11,357 bases of DNA from Desulfobacula sp. Its GTDB lineage: Bacteria > Desulfobacterota > Desulfobacteria > Desulfobacterales > Desulfobacteraceae. A model generated the notes under the pieces. That model made no database searches and was not told the origin of the DNA. It saw only the letters and a list, made by a program, of their open reading frames with translations. The stretch is taken from NCBI GenBank assembly GCA_023139225.1, contig JAGLNZ010000419.1, forward strand, positions 1 through 11,357, given 5' to 3'. Below are positions 1-7,943 of the stretch, one piece after another. The position numbers and the translations under genes are program-made. The stretch's first letter is position 1. Every line of letters begins with the position of its first letter.

Positions 1-645
1 GCCCAGGCTATGGTAGAGAGCGCATTGAGCAATATAAAAATTCTTGAAGACTTAAATTTTTATAATATTAAAGTTTCTTTGAAAGCTTCGGATGTTTCAA
101 GAACGGTAGAGGCTTATCAGCTTTTGGCGCCAAAAACAGATCTGCCGTTTCACGTCGGGGTAACGGAAGCAGGCGGCCTTTATGCCGGTATCACAAAGTC
201 GGCCATTGGGATCGGTATGCTGCTGGCCCAGGGGATTGGTGATACCATCCGGGTTTCATTGACAAGGGACCCTGTTGAAGAAATCAGGACAGGGTTTGAG
301 ATCTTAAGGGCTCTTGGGATTAGAAGCCGCGGGCCGGAATTGATCTCGTGTCCCACATGCGGACGGTGTAAAATCGATCTTTTTAAAATTGCTGAACAAG
401 CAGAAAAAGCTTTACTTGAACGGTCTTCTAAGATTAAAGTTGCCATTATGGGGTGTGTTGTTAACGGACCCGGTGAAGCAAAAGAGGCAGATATAGGAAT
501 CGCAGGTGGTGACGGCATGGGGATTCTATTTAAAAAGGGAAAAGTGATACGAAAAATAGACCAGGATGAACTTGTGGACCAATTGCTGGACGAGATAGAT
601 AAAATGACAAAGAATTCGGAGGAACCCAATGGCAAAAAAGAATAA
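1..645 (+). CDS. ispG: 4-hydroxy-3-methylbut-2-enyl diphosphate synthase (IspG/GcpE), 3' part
   Basis: The C-terminal 214 residues of IspG; the reading frame is open from base 1, so the N-terminal half lies upstream of the window. IspG is a cytoplasmic iron-sulfur enzyme of the MEP isoprenoid pathway that reductively opens methylerythritol cyclodiphosphate to HMBPP. Visible family signatures are the end of the TIM barrel (HVGVTEAGG, near codons 51-59), the cluster-ligand motif SCPTCGRC (first Cys codon at 349-351) and the second motif [10 protein letters not shown], which holds the third cluster Cys and the conserved Glu. The ATG at 10-12 lies inside the protein and is not its start. The stop codon at 643-645 overlaps the start of proS by 17 nt, so the two are probably translationally coupled. 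The identification is secure; only the N-terminus is unknown. Confidence 0.96.
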   Translation, partial: AQAMVESALSNIKILEDLNFYNIKVSLKASDVSRTVEAYQLLAPKTDLPFHVGVTEAGGLYAGITKSAIGIGMLLAQGIGDTIRVSLTRDPVEEIRTGFEILRALGIRSRGPELISCPTCGRCKIDLFKIAEQAEKALLERSSKIKVAIMGCVVNGPGEAKEADIGIAGGDGMGILFKKGKVIRKIDQDELVDQLLDEIDKMTKNSEEPNGKKE

Positions 646-2137
646 AACAGCGATCACACCCACCCGGGAACAAGACTATCCCGCCTGGTACCTGGAAGTG
701 ATTAAAGTTTCGGATATGGCTGAAAACTCACCCGTCAGGGGATGCATGGTGATAAAACCATGGGGGTATGCACTTTGGGAAAACATGATGCGTGACATGG
801 ATGCCATGTTCAAGGAAACCAATGTAAAAAATGCTTATTTCCCTTTGTTTATCCCGTTAAGCTATCTGGAAAAGGAAGCTGAGCATGTGGAAGGGTTTGC
901 CAAAGAGTGTGCTGTTGTTACCCACCATAAGCTTGAAAAGGATGATAAAGGCGGTTTGAAACCGGCCGGAAAACTGGCCGAACCCTTAATTGTTCGCCCC
1001 ACCTCTGAAACCATTATCGGGGAATCCATGGCCAAATGGACATCCAGCTACAGGGATCTTCCCATTCTTTTAAACCAGTGGGCCAATGTGGTTCGATGGG
1101 AAATGCGGACCCGCATGTTTTTAAGAACCAGTGAATTTTTATGGCAGGAAGGCCATACCGCCCATGCCACAGAGGTCGAAGCAAAAGAAAGAACCATGCT
1201 CATGCTGGATGTCTATACAAAATTTGTTGAACAGTATCTGGCCATGCCCGTGATCAGGGGCAGGAAGACCGCAGCAGAACGGTTTCCGGGAGCGGATGAT
1301 ACGCTTTGTATCGAGGCCATGATGCAGGATAAAAGAGCGCTTCAGGCAGGCACATCCCATTTTTTGGGTCAAAATTTTGCCAAAGGATCCAATATTAAAT
1401 TTCAAAATGAAGAGGGCAAAGAAGCCTATGCCTGGACCACATCCTGGGGGTCATCCACCCGGATGATCGGCGGGATGATCATGGTGCATTCCGATGATGA
1501 CGGTCTTGTGCTTCCCCCGAGGGTGGCACCGGCCCATGTCGTTATTCTTCCGATTTTTAAAAAGGATGGAGACAATCGAATTGTCATGGAAAGCGCCCAA
1601 AGCCTTAAAGATGCTTTGGGAGAAAAACAATACCATGGCAGAAAAGTTGAAGTTGAAATTGATGATCGGGATATTGGTGGTGCCAGGGGCTGGGACTGGG
1701 TGAAAAAAGGGGTTCCCGTCCGGATTGAGCTGGGGCCGAGGGATATTGCACAAAACAGTGTTTTTATGGCCAGAAGGGATGAGTCCGGTCAGAAACAATC
1801 CATGAACAGAGAAGAGTTTATCGATCAGATTACAGATATTCTGGACAATATTCAGGATAACCTTTTTAACCGGGCGATTAAATATAGAAAAGAAAACACC
1901 TTTGAGATTGATGATAAAAAGGAGTTTTACACGCTGTATAAAAAAGCAAAGGGATATCATAATGGTGCCTTTGTCATGGCCCATTGGTGCGGATCTCAAA
2001 AATGCGAGGAAAAAATAAAACAAGACTTGTCCGTCACCATCCGCTGTATTCCCTTTGACAGTCCCACAGAAGAAGGCAAATGCATTTGTTGTGATAACTC
2101 AAGTTCAAGAAGGGTACTTTTTGCAAAAGCATATTAA
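629..2137 (+). CDS. proS: Prolyl-tRNA synthetase, archaeal/eukaryal-type short form
   Basis: A 502-residue class II aminoacyl-tRNA synthetase that charges tRNA-Pro in the cytoplasm. Class II signatures appear in order: RPTSE (about 123-127, proline/ATP site), motif 2 around RWEMRTR...[11 protein letters not shown] (about 156-180), and motif 3 around [12 protein letters not shown] (about 271-282). The anticodon-binding domain follows (about 300-400). A C-terminal zinc-type domain has Cys 454, 459, 485 and 488, and the protein ends in the typical ...FAKAY. The RPTSE signature, the Cys4 C-terminal domain and the absence of the editing insertion of standard bacterial ProRS (about 570 residues) place it in the short archaeal/eukaryal class, which some bacteria carry. 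The start is ATG at 629 with a GGAGG Shine-Dalgarno at 618-622, inside the ispG end. Confidence 0.97.
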   Translation: MAKKNKTAITPTREQDYPAWYLEVIKVSDMAENSPVRGCMVIKPWGYALWENMMRDMDAMFKETNVKNAYFPLFIPLSYLEKEAEHVEGFAKECAVVTHHKLEKDDKGGLKPAGKLAEPLIVRPTSETIIGESMAKWTSSYRDLPILLNQWANVVRWEMRTRMFLRTSEFLWQEGHTAHATEVEAKERTMLMLDVYTKFVEQYLAMPVIRGRKTAAERFPGADDTLCIEAMMQDKRALQAGTSHFLGQNFAKGSNIKFQNEEGKEAYAWTTSWGSSTRMIGGMIMVHSDDDGLVLPPRVAPAHVVILPIFKKDGDNRIVMESAQSLKDALGEKQYHGRKVEVEIDDRDIGGARGWDWVKKGVPVRIELGPRDIAQNSVFMARRDESGQKQSMNREEFIDQITDILDNIQDNLFNRAIKYRKENTFEIDDKKEFYTLYKKAKGYHNGAFVMAHWCGSQKCEEKIKQDLSVTIRCIPFDSPTEEGKCICCDNSSSRRVLFAKAY

Positions 2138-2146
2138 GCATAGCCC

Positions 2147-4303
2147 ATGATCAGAATTACCGACATACTTGATAAAATTTATGAATATAATCCCGAAGGG
2201 GATACGGATATTATCGATCGGGCCTATATTTATTCGGCAAGGGTTCACGAGGGACAAACCCGACTTTCCGGAGAACCCTATCTGTCGCATCCCCTTGAGG
2301 TGGCCGATATTTTAGCAGATATGCGTTTGGATGTTGAGAGTATTGCAGCAGCCCTTTTGCATGACGTTATCGAAGATACTCCTGCAACAAAAGAGGATAT
2401 TGAAGATACGTTTGGACCGGGTGTTGCCCATATTGTTTCCGGGGTAACAAAACTTTCAGCCCTGACGTTTTCAACCAGAATAGCCCAGCAGGCGGAAAGT
2501 TTACGGAAAATGATTCTTGCCATGGCAGATGATATCAGGGTGGTCCTGATCAAGCTTGCGGACAGGATTCATAATATGAGGACCTTAAAGTATCACCGCA
2601 ATAAGGAAAAACAGGCTGCCATTGCCCAGGAAACCCTGGATATCTATGCTCCTATTGCAGCACGCCTGGGGATTTTCTGGATAAAGTATGAACTGGAAGA
2701 AATCGCTTTTTATTATACCTTAAGGGATGAATATGACCGCATTGATGCCCTGGTGAATAAGGCAAGGGACGAAAAAGAAGATTATATTAAAGAGGTAAAC
2801 GAGAAACTTCATGAAAAAATGAAGGAAATGGGTCTGGAATGTGAAATTAAAGGGCGTTACAAACAGCATTACAGTATCTACCAGAAAATGATCACCCAGA
2901 GTCTTGAATTTGATGAAGTTTATGACATTATAGCGTTCAGACTTGTTATGGATACGGTTCCCCAGTGTTATGCCGCCATGGGTGCCATCCACTCCATGTG
3001 GAAGCCGATTTACTATAAAATTAAAGATTATATCGGCAACCCCAAGCCCAATATGTATCAATCCATTCATACCACGGTTGTGGGGCCAAAAGGGGAGCGG
3101 GTTGAAATTCAGATCAGGACCCGTGATATGGATAATATTGCGGAATCCGGAATAGCCGCCCATTGGAGTTATAAAGAAGGCACAAAGGTTGACGAAAATA
3201 CCGGAGAGTTGTTTGCCTGGATCAGGAACCTTGTGGAAAATCAGGAAAATTATAATGATCCCGATGAATTTCTTGAAAATGTTCGTATTGATCTGTACCC
3301 CGATGAAATATATGTGTTCACACCCCAGGGAGAGATCAAGACCCTGCCCAAAAAAGCCACACCTGTAGATTTTGCCTATATGATACATACGGAAGTTGGT
3401 GCAGCATGTACAGGATCAAAGGTCAATGGAAAACTTGTACCACTCACCCACCGGCTGAAAACCGGTGATACCATAGAAATCATCACAACCAAGGGCCATA
3501 CCCCAAGCCCTGACTGGCTCAATTTTGTAAAAACCGTAAAAGCCAGGACTAAAATACGCTCATGGATCAATGCCAGGGAAAAAGAGAGAAGCTATTCCCT
3601 GGGGCGTGAGATGTGTGAAAAGACATTCAGAAAGAAAAACCAGAATTTTAATGCCCTGGTTAAGTCAGGTGAAATCAAAAAGGTTGCCGATACATTTGGG
3701 TTTAAAACTATTGATGATCTGATCGCCAATGTGGGGTTTGGAAAACTCACGCCTTTGCAGATTTTGAATAAAGCGTTGCCGGAACTTGAAAAACAGGAAG
3801 TTAAAGAAGAAAGCATTCTTCAAAAACAGGTTGGAAAGCGTAAGAAAAAAGAGAGCACGGGCATTATCGTAAAGGGGCTTAATGATATTCTTGTCCGGTT
3901 TTCGAAATGCTGTAACCCGCTGCCGGGTGATCCCATCATTGGTTACATCACCCAGGGCCAGGGGGTGACCATTCACCGGAAAGGATGCCTGAATGTTATG
4001 AAGATGAGCAATGAGCGTCATATCGAAGTCCAGTGGAGTGATGATTTTACAGAATCCTATCCTGCCAGTATCAAGGTCAGGACAGATGACAGATTCGGGC
4101 TTCTGGCAGATATTGCATCGGTTATCAGCAAATACAAATCCAATATTTTAAGCGCAAAAACCGAAACCCAGGAAACAGGTGTTGGCATGTTCTATTTTAC
4201 TATCCTGGTTGAAAGTACGGATCAGCTTAGAAAAATCATGTCGGATATTAGAAAAGTTAAAAAAGTAATTGATGTCAAACGGATTATCAGAACCGAATCA
4301 TAG
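2147..4303 (+). CDS. rel: Bifunctional (p)ppGpp synthetase/hydrolase, Rel/SpoT family
   Basis: A 718-residue RelA/SpoT homologue, the usual length for a long bifunctional enzyme. It makes (p)ppGpp from ATP and GDP/GTP and hydrolyses it again, setting the stringent response. The N-terminal HD hydrolase domain looks intact: H48 in YLSHP, H72-D73 in HDVIEDT (with E76, D77) and D139 in LADRIHN. The synthetase domain has GRYK (236-239), the metal-binding Asp in YDIIAFR (D260), YQSIHTT (304-310) and EIQIRT. Next come a TGS domain (about 384-446), a helical region, a Cys-rich domain (C588, C589, H610, C614) and a C-terminal ACT domain (about 644-715). The loop that is usually RxKD in bifunctional enzymes reads KIKD at 291-294. 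It starts 9 nt after proS without a clear Shine-Dalgarno. The name relA, rel or spoT is a matter of convention. Confidence 0.96.
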   Translation: MIRITDILDKIYEYNPEGDTDIIDRAYIYSARVHEGQTRLSGEPYLSHPLEVADILADMRLDVESIAAALLHDVIEDTPATKEDIEDTFGPGVAHIVSGVTKLSALTFSTRIAQQAESLRKMILAMADDIRVVLIKLADRIHNMRTLKYHRNKEKQAAIAQETLDIYAPIAARLGIFWIKYELEEIAFYYTLRDEYDRIDALVNKARDEKEDYIKEVNEKLHEKMKEMGLECEIKGRYKQHYSIYQKMITQSLEFDEVYDIIAFRLVMDTVPQCYAAMGAIHSMWKPIYYKIKDYIGNPKPNMYQSIHTTVVGPKGERVEIQIRTRDMDNIAESGIAAHWSYKEGTKVDENTGELFAWIRNLVENQENYNDPDEFLENVRIDLYPDEIYVFTPQGEIKTLPKKATPVDFAYMIHTEVGAACTGSKVNGKLVPLTHRLKTGDTIEIITTKGHTPSPDWLNFVKTVKARTKIRSWINAREKERSYSLGREMCEKTFRKKNQNFNALVKSGEIKKVADTFGFKTIDDLIANVGFGKLTPLQILNKALPELEKQEVKEESILQKQVGKRKKKESTGIIVKGLNDILVRFSKCCNPLPGDPIIGYITQGQGVTIHRKGCLNVMKMSNERHIEVQWSDDFTESYPASIKVRTDDRFGLLADIASVISKYKSNILSAKTETQETGVGMFYFTILVESTDQLRKIMSDIRKVKKVIDVKRIIRTES

Positions 4304-4312
4304 GAGATATCT

Positions 4313-5632
4313 TTGAAAAAAATTTTTATTCTGGACACCAATGTTATTCTTCACGACAGCAGCTGTATTCACCAGTTCAAAGACAATAATATTTATATTC
4401 CCATCACAGTGATTGAAGAGCTCGATAAATTCAAGAAAGGAAATGATGTTATAAATTGTAATGCCAGGGATTTTTTAAGATCCCTGGATGCATTGTCCAG
4501 TGACAGGATTTTAAATGGCGGTGTGCCGATTGACAATGGTGAGGGTAAAATATCCATACTGCTTGAAACCCCTCTGTCTGAGAAAATTAAAAAAAATTTT
4601 AATGAAATTACGCCCGATATCAGGATAATCAATATTGCCTATTCCGTTGCCAGAAAACATGATTTCAAGAATGTTATTTTTGTGACCAAGGATGTTAACC
4701 TTAGATTAAGGGCCCGATCAATCGGTCTTATAACAGAGAACTATAATTCAAAATATGTTGAAAACCTTTCTGAAATGTATACCGGTCTCAAGGTGATAGA
4801 TAATGTCAGTGAAAATGTGTTTACACAGCTTTATCAAAAACCCTATGAGGTTGAAATATCAAGCCTTGGTGAGAACAAAGAATTTTTTGTCAACGAAAAT
4901 GTGATTTTAAAAAACGGCTCAAAATCTGCTCTGGCTTTTTTTGACGGGACAAGTCAAACCATAAGGCGGATACAGCCAAGGGTCTGTTCCGGTGTAAAGC
5001 CCCGGAATTCAGAACAGATTTTTGCCCTGAATGCCATGTTGAACCCTGACATTCCTCTTGTAACAATATCCGGGAAAGCCGGTACGGGAAAAACCCTTCT
5101 GGCACTGGCAGCGGCTCTTGAAAACAAACGGTTTTACCGGCAGATTTTCATCGCCAGGCCCGTTGTTCCCTTAAGTAATAAAGATATCGGGTTCCTTCCC
5201 GGGGATATCTCCTCTAAGCTGGATCCTTATATGCAGCCCTTATATGACAACCTGGCGGTTATCCAGAATCATTTTAATGAAAATAACACCCATTCAAAAC
5301 AGATAAAAGAGCTGATAGAAGAAGAAAAAATTGTTATTACACCCATCTCCTATATTCGTGGAAGAAGCATTGTAAAAGTTTTCTTTATTGTTGACGAGGC
5401 TCAGAATTTAACACCCCATGAGGTAAAGACGATTATTACCCGGGCAGGAGAAGGTACTAAAATTATTTTTACAGGAGATATTTTTCAGATAGACCACCCC
5501 TATCTTGACAGCCAGACAAACGGCCTTTCCTTTATTATTGAAAAAATGAAAGGGCAAAAAGTCTATGCTCATATTAATCTTGAAAAAGGTGAACGTTCCG
5601 AGCTTGCAGAGCTTGCATCAAAAATTTTATAA
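4313..5632 (+). CDS. PIN domain-PhoH ATPase fusion (PhoH2-type)
   Basis: A 439-residue two-domain protein. The N-terminal PIN nuclease domain (about 1-140) has the expected acidic residues: D8 in ILDTNV, E35/E36 in VIEELDKF, and a late Asp at D127 in VTKDVNL. The C-terminal PhoH ATPase domain (about 225-439) has a Walker A GKAGTGKT (254-261), Walker B FFIVDEAQN (357-365), the sensor-like TGDIFQID (387-394) and GERSELA near the end, a probable arginine finger. Members of the PhoH2 family studied elsewhere couple RNA unwinding to RNA cleavage; that activity here is inferred from family membership. The start is TTG at 4313 with AGGAGA at 4302-4307, giving MKKIFILDTN, which begins the PIN fold properly. 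It lies 9 nt after rel and is probably the last gene of the operon. The class is secure; the biological target is not known. Confidence 0.93.
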   Translation: MKKIFILDTNVILHDSSCIHQFKDNNIYIPITVIEELDKFKKGNDVINCNARDFLRSLDALSSDRILNGGVPIDNGEGKISILLETPLSEKIKKNFNEITPDIRIINIAYSVARKHDFKNVIFVTKDVNLRLRARSIGLITENYNSKYVENLSEMYTGLKVIDNVSENVFTQLYQKPYEVEISSLGENKEFFVNENVILKNGSKSALAFFDGTSQTIRRIQPRVCSGVKPRNSEQIFALNAMLNPDIPLVTISGKAGTGKTLLALAAALENKRFYRQIFIARPVVPLSNKDIGFLPGDISSKLDPYMQPLYDNLAVIQNHFNENNTHSKQIKELIEEEKIVITPISYIRGRSIVKVFFIVDEAQNLTPHEVKTIITRAGEGTKIIFTGDIFQIDHPYLDSQTNGLSFIIEKMKGQKVYAHINLEKGERSELAELASKIL

Positions 5633-5643
5633 AAAGTGAGGAC

Positions 5644-5686
5644 AAATATAAAAAGTTCGGGCCGTCTTTGTTAAAAACGCCCGAAC
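5644..5686 (-). terminator. Intrinsic terminator after rpmB
   Basis: The arms at 5655-5662 and 5679-5686 (GTTCGGGC/GCCCGAAC) pair perfectly over 8 bp and extend inward with further A-T pairs. Read on the minus strand, the hairpin is followed by TTTTT and then more T-rich sequence at 5654-5644. It therefore fits as the end of the trxA-trxB-bamD-rpmB transcript. On the plus strand no T-run follows, so it would serve phoH only as a hairpin without a slippery tract. Confidence 0.8.
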
Positions 5687-5731
5687 CGGAATGTTTATAT
5701 CATTGAAATGATGTAAAAAACAGAAGTGATT

Positions 5732-5926
5732 TTAGGATGCCTTAACTACTTTTCCTGCTTTAATACAACTTGTGCATACATTGATTTTTCTAACACAGCC
5801 TTTTTTAATAACTGCACGAACTTTTTGAAGGTTTGGATTAAATCTTCTCTTATTCAAATTATGGGCATGACTGACATTATTGCCAACCAATGGTTTTTTT
5901 CCGCAAATTGCACATTCTTTCGACAT
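5732..5926 (-). CDS. rpmB: 50S ribosomal protein L28
   Basis: A 64-residue, strongly basic protein matching bacterial L28: [12 protein letters not shown] at the start, then [16 protein letters not shown], and a C-terminal CTSC. The two CxxC pairs (C5/C8 and C51/C54) make this the zinc-ribbon (C+) form. L28 is part of the large ribosomal subunit and matters for 70S assembly. The start is ATG at 5924-5926, chosen over an in-frame upstream ATG at 5965, because AGGAG at 5934-5937 sits at the right distance and L28 proteins begin with this MSK.C sequence. It follows bamD by 84 nt on the same strand and ends at a clear terminator. The usual rpmG partner (L33) is not here. Confidence 0.95.
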   Translation of the reverse strand: MSKECAICGKKPLVGNNVSHAHNLNKRRFNPNLQKVRAVIKKGCVRKINVCTSCIKAGKVVKAS

Positions 5927-5974
5927 TTTTATACTCCTAAAAGAAAAATTTTTTAACAAAAACACAACCTGAAT

Positions 5975-6003
5975 CTAATACATAAAAATCAAATAAAAGT
6001 AAA
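5975..6003 (-). promoter_or_regulatory. Possible weak promoter for rpmB
   Basis: Read on the minus strand, TTTACT (5998-6003) and TATTAG (5975-5980) are 17 nt apart, each matching the sigma70 consensus at 4 of 6 positions. It would start transcription roughly 40 nt before the rpmB ATG. The region is very AT-rich, so chance matches are likely. rpmB may instead depend on transcription from the trxA promoter, since I see no terminator between bamD and rpmB. Confidence 0.25.
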
Positions 6004-6010
6004 GAGATTT

Positions 6011-6661
6011 TTATTTTTTATTTGCCCTTGCCCGGCACTCAGGAAGTTTGTTCAATGCTTCTTTACTTTCTTTTGAGTCCGGATAATTCTCAATTAGATA
6101 CTCATATCTTTTTAATGCAGCTTTATATTTTTTTGTTTTATAATAAAAATTGGCCACATAAAGTTCATGTCCTGACAGGTTATCCATACATTTTTTAATA
6201 TTTTTCTCAGCTTTTTTAGCATACTCACTTTCAGGGTATTGGTCAATTAACCTGTTAAACTGAATCAGAGTATTTTTAGCAGGGGTGTGATCCCTGTCTA
6301 TTGTACCCAGCTGATTAAACCAGCAAAGCCCGGTTTGATAAATAACATAAGGAACAGCCTCATTTTTTGGATGCATTTTTTCAAATTCTTCATAGGCAAG
6401 GATCGCTTCATCATACTCTTCAAGATGATAATGAGCATCGGCAATTTTAAGCTCGGCTAAAATGGCGTACTTACTGAACGGATACCAGTCTTTTAAATCT
6501 GAATAGGATTTTACCGCTGTTTTATAGTCTCCTGAAACAAAGGCGGAAGACCCTTCGGAAACTAGCTCATCAGCACTTTTCCCCATTTCATGTGAGGTTT
6601 CAAACAAAGAGCATCCGCAGAGCAGTAAAACAATTGCAAAGAATAAAAATAGTTTTTTCAT
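6011..6661 (-). CDS. bamD: Outer-membrane assembly lipoprotein BamD (ComL/YfiO family)
   Basis: A 216-residue lipoprotein. BamD is an essential periplasm-facing part of the BAM complex that inserts beta-barrel proteins into the outer membrane. The N-terminus has two lysines, a hydrophobic stretch and a lipobox ending LLCGC, with the lipidated Cys at residue 17 and Ser at +2, which suits outer-membrane sorting. The rest is made of TPR-like helical repeats (about 30-63, 67-100, 105-145 and 164-196) with the recurring pattern ..Y..A...Y..li..YP.S.. typical of BamD. The start at 6661 was chosen over an upstream ATG because it alone places the signal peptide at the N-terminus. Its ATG is one base from the trxB stop, so translation is probably coupled. 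The close alternative is a generic TPR outer-membrane lipoprotein (YbgF-like), but the length and repeat pattern favour BamD. Confidence 0.88.
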   Translation of the reverse strand: MKKLFLFFAIVLLLCGCSLFETSHEMGKSADELVSEGSSAFVSGDYKTAVKSYSDLKDWYPFSKYAILAELKIADAHYHLEEYDEAILAYEEFEKMHPKNEAVPYVIYQTGLCWFNQLGTIDRDHTPAKNTLIQFNRLIDQYPESEYAKKAEKNIKKCMDNLSGHELYVANFYYKTKKYKAALKRYEYLIENYPDSKESKEALNKLPECRARANKK

Positions 6662-6662
6662 A

Positions 6663-7583
6663 TTAGATGTTCTCAATAAAGTGTTCCGCAGATACGGCAG
6701 CAATTGCACCATCACCGACTGCAGTTGATACCTGTCTTAACGGTGTGTTTCTCACGTCACCAATGGCAAAGACCCCGGGAACGGATGCCTGCATTTTTTC
6801 ATTGGCCAGTATAAATCCGGATTCATCTGTTTTTACAGCATCATTCAAAAACGAGGTATTGGGTAAAATGCCGACCCAGATAAAACAGCCGTCAGCCTTC
6901 AGAGTTTTTTCTTCATTGGTTTTTACATTTTTTACCTTAACGCCCTCCACACCGAAAAAACCTTCCACACCCGTTGCAACGCTGTCCCAGACAAGTTCGA
7001 TTTTGTCATTTGCAAAGGCTCTTTCCTGAAGTATTTTTGTGGCCCGAAGCTCATCTCTCCTGTGAACCAGATAGACTTTTTTAGCAAATTTTGTCAGGTA
7101 TATGGCCTCTTGTACAGCCGTGTCTCCCCCGCCAACAGCAACTACTGTTTTTTCCTTGAAAAAAGGAGCATCACATGTGGCACAAAAAGAAATGCCTTTT
7201 CCCATGAATTTGTCCTCCCCGATGCCAAGTTGTCTTGGGGAAGCACCGGATGCAATGATAAGACTTTTGGCGGTAATACTCCTGTCTTTTAAAACGATTT
7301 CTTTTATTTGGCTGGAAAGATTGAGGGAATGGACTTCTGCTGTTTCAATTTTCAGGCCCAGTTCTTCAGCCTGGGTTTTCATTTTTTGCGCAAGATCAAA
7401 TCCTGAGATGCCTTCGGGAAAACCGGGATAGTTTTCTATCCAGTCGGTTACCAGTATCTGACCGCCCGGGACGGCTTTTTCCAAAAGCAGGACATTCATC
7501 CTTGCCCTGGCAGCATAAATTCCTGCTGTCAGACCGGCAGGGCCTGCGCCAATAATTACAAGGTCATAGTCAGTCTTTGTCAT
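6663..7583 (-). CDS. trxB: Thioredoxin reductase (NADPH)
   Basis: A 306-residue low-molecular-weight flavoprotein that uses NADPH to reduce the disulfide of thioredoxin in the cytoplasm. Visible parts are the FAD-binding GAGPAG (12-17), the redox-active CATC (134-137), the NADPH-domain GGGDTA (151-156) with HRRDELR (174-180), whose arginines fit NADPH preference, and the second FAD motif VFAIGD (271-276). All catalytic parts are present and the length is normal. The start is ATG at 7583, with AAGGAGAG overlapping the trxA stop codon and a 12-nt gap, so trxA and trxB are clearly one transcription unit. Confidence 0.97.
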   Translation of the reverse strand: MTKTDYDLVIIGAGPAGLTAGIYAARARMNVLLLEKAVPGGQILVTDWIENYPGFPEGISGFDLAQKMKTQAEELGLKIETAEVHSLNLSSQIKEIVLKDRSITAKSLIIASGASPRQLGIGEDKFMGKGISFCATCDAPFFKEKTVVAVGGGDTAVQEAIYLTKFAKKVYLVHRRDELRATKILQERAFANDKIELVWDSVATGVEGFFGVEGVKVKNVKTNEEKTLKADGCFIWVGILPNTSFLNDAVKTDESGFILANEKMQASVPGVFAIGDVRNTPLRQVSTAVGDGAIAAVSAEHFIENI

Positions 7584-7595
7584 AACAATCTCTCC

Positions 7596-7922
7596 TTACA
7601 AAACCCCTTTGATGGTTTCTTCAAGTTTTTCTTTGGCAACCATTCCCGTGATTTGATCCGCTATTTCTCCGTTTTTAAAGAAAATCAGCGTAGGAATTGC
7701 CTGAACACCATATTTGCTGGGACTGATTGGATTTTCATCAACATTTACTTTTGTAAATGTCATTTTTTCGCCGTACTCTTTTTCAAGAGCATCAACAGTC
7801 GGGGCAATGGCTTTACAAGGACCACACCAGGGTGCCCAGAAATCTACCATTACAGGCTTATCTGATTTAAGAACTATTTTCTCAAAGGAATCATCTTCAA
7901 TTTCAATTATATTTTGTGTCAT
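7596..7922 (-). CDS. trxA: Thioredoxin
   Basis: A 108-residue thioredoxin, the small cytoplasmic dithiol protein that reduces protein disulfides and supplies electrons to reductases and peroxidases. It has the WCGPC active site (32-36) within FWAPWCGPCK, the cis-proline in AIPT (P77), the buried Asp in VMVDFWA, and the C-terminal helix. The start is ATG at 7922 with AGGA at 7931-7934. An in-frame ATG at 7988 would add 22 residues, but that stretch contains the likely promoter and does not look like thioredoxin. It is the first gene of the trxA-trxB-bamD(-rpmB) unit; its partner reductase follows at once. Confidence 0.97.
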   Translation of the reverse strand: MTQNIIEIEDDSFEKIVLKSDKPVMVDFWAPWCGPCKAIAPTVDALEKEYGEKMTFTKVNVDENPISPSKYGVQAIPTLIFFKNGEIADQITGMVAKEKLEETIKGVL

Positions 7923-7943
7923 ATCAGCCGTCCTAAATATAAG

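Noticed and set aside
1451..2023. 190-codon open frame on the minus strand inside proS
   Set aside because: It is antisense to a strongly conserved synthetase, its product shows no recognisable domain, and it has no Shine-Dalgarno; it is a shadow frame.
2720..3388. 222-codon open frame on the minus strand inside rel
   Set aside because: It lies opposite the conserved synthetase domain, and the product is a low-complexity I/F/G-rich translation typical of antisense reading.
5600..5617. Exact tandem 9-bp repeat GAGCTTGCA
   Set aside because: It encodes ELAELA in the conserved C-terminus of the PhoH domain; a coincidence of codon choice rather than a repeat element.
5699..5712. ATCATT/AATGAT hairpin between phoH and rpmB
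   Set aside because: The stem is short and mostly A-T with a 2-nt loop, and there is no T-tract; too weak to call a terminator alone.
5927..5965. 13-residue N-terminal extension of L28
   Set aside because: L28 begins at the internal MSK, which has an AGGAG site at the right distance.
6662..6715. 18-residue extension of BamD into trxB
   Set aside because: It would bury the lipoprotein signal peptide and lies wholly within the trxB coding end.
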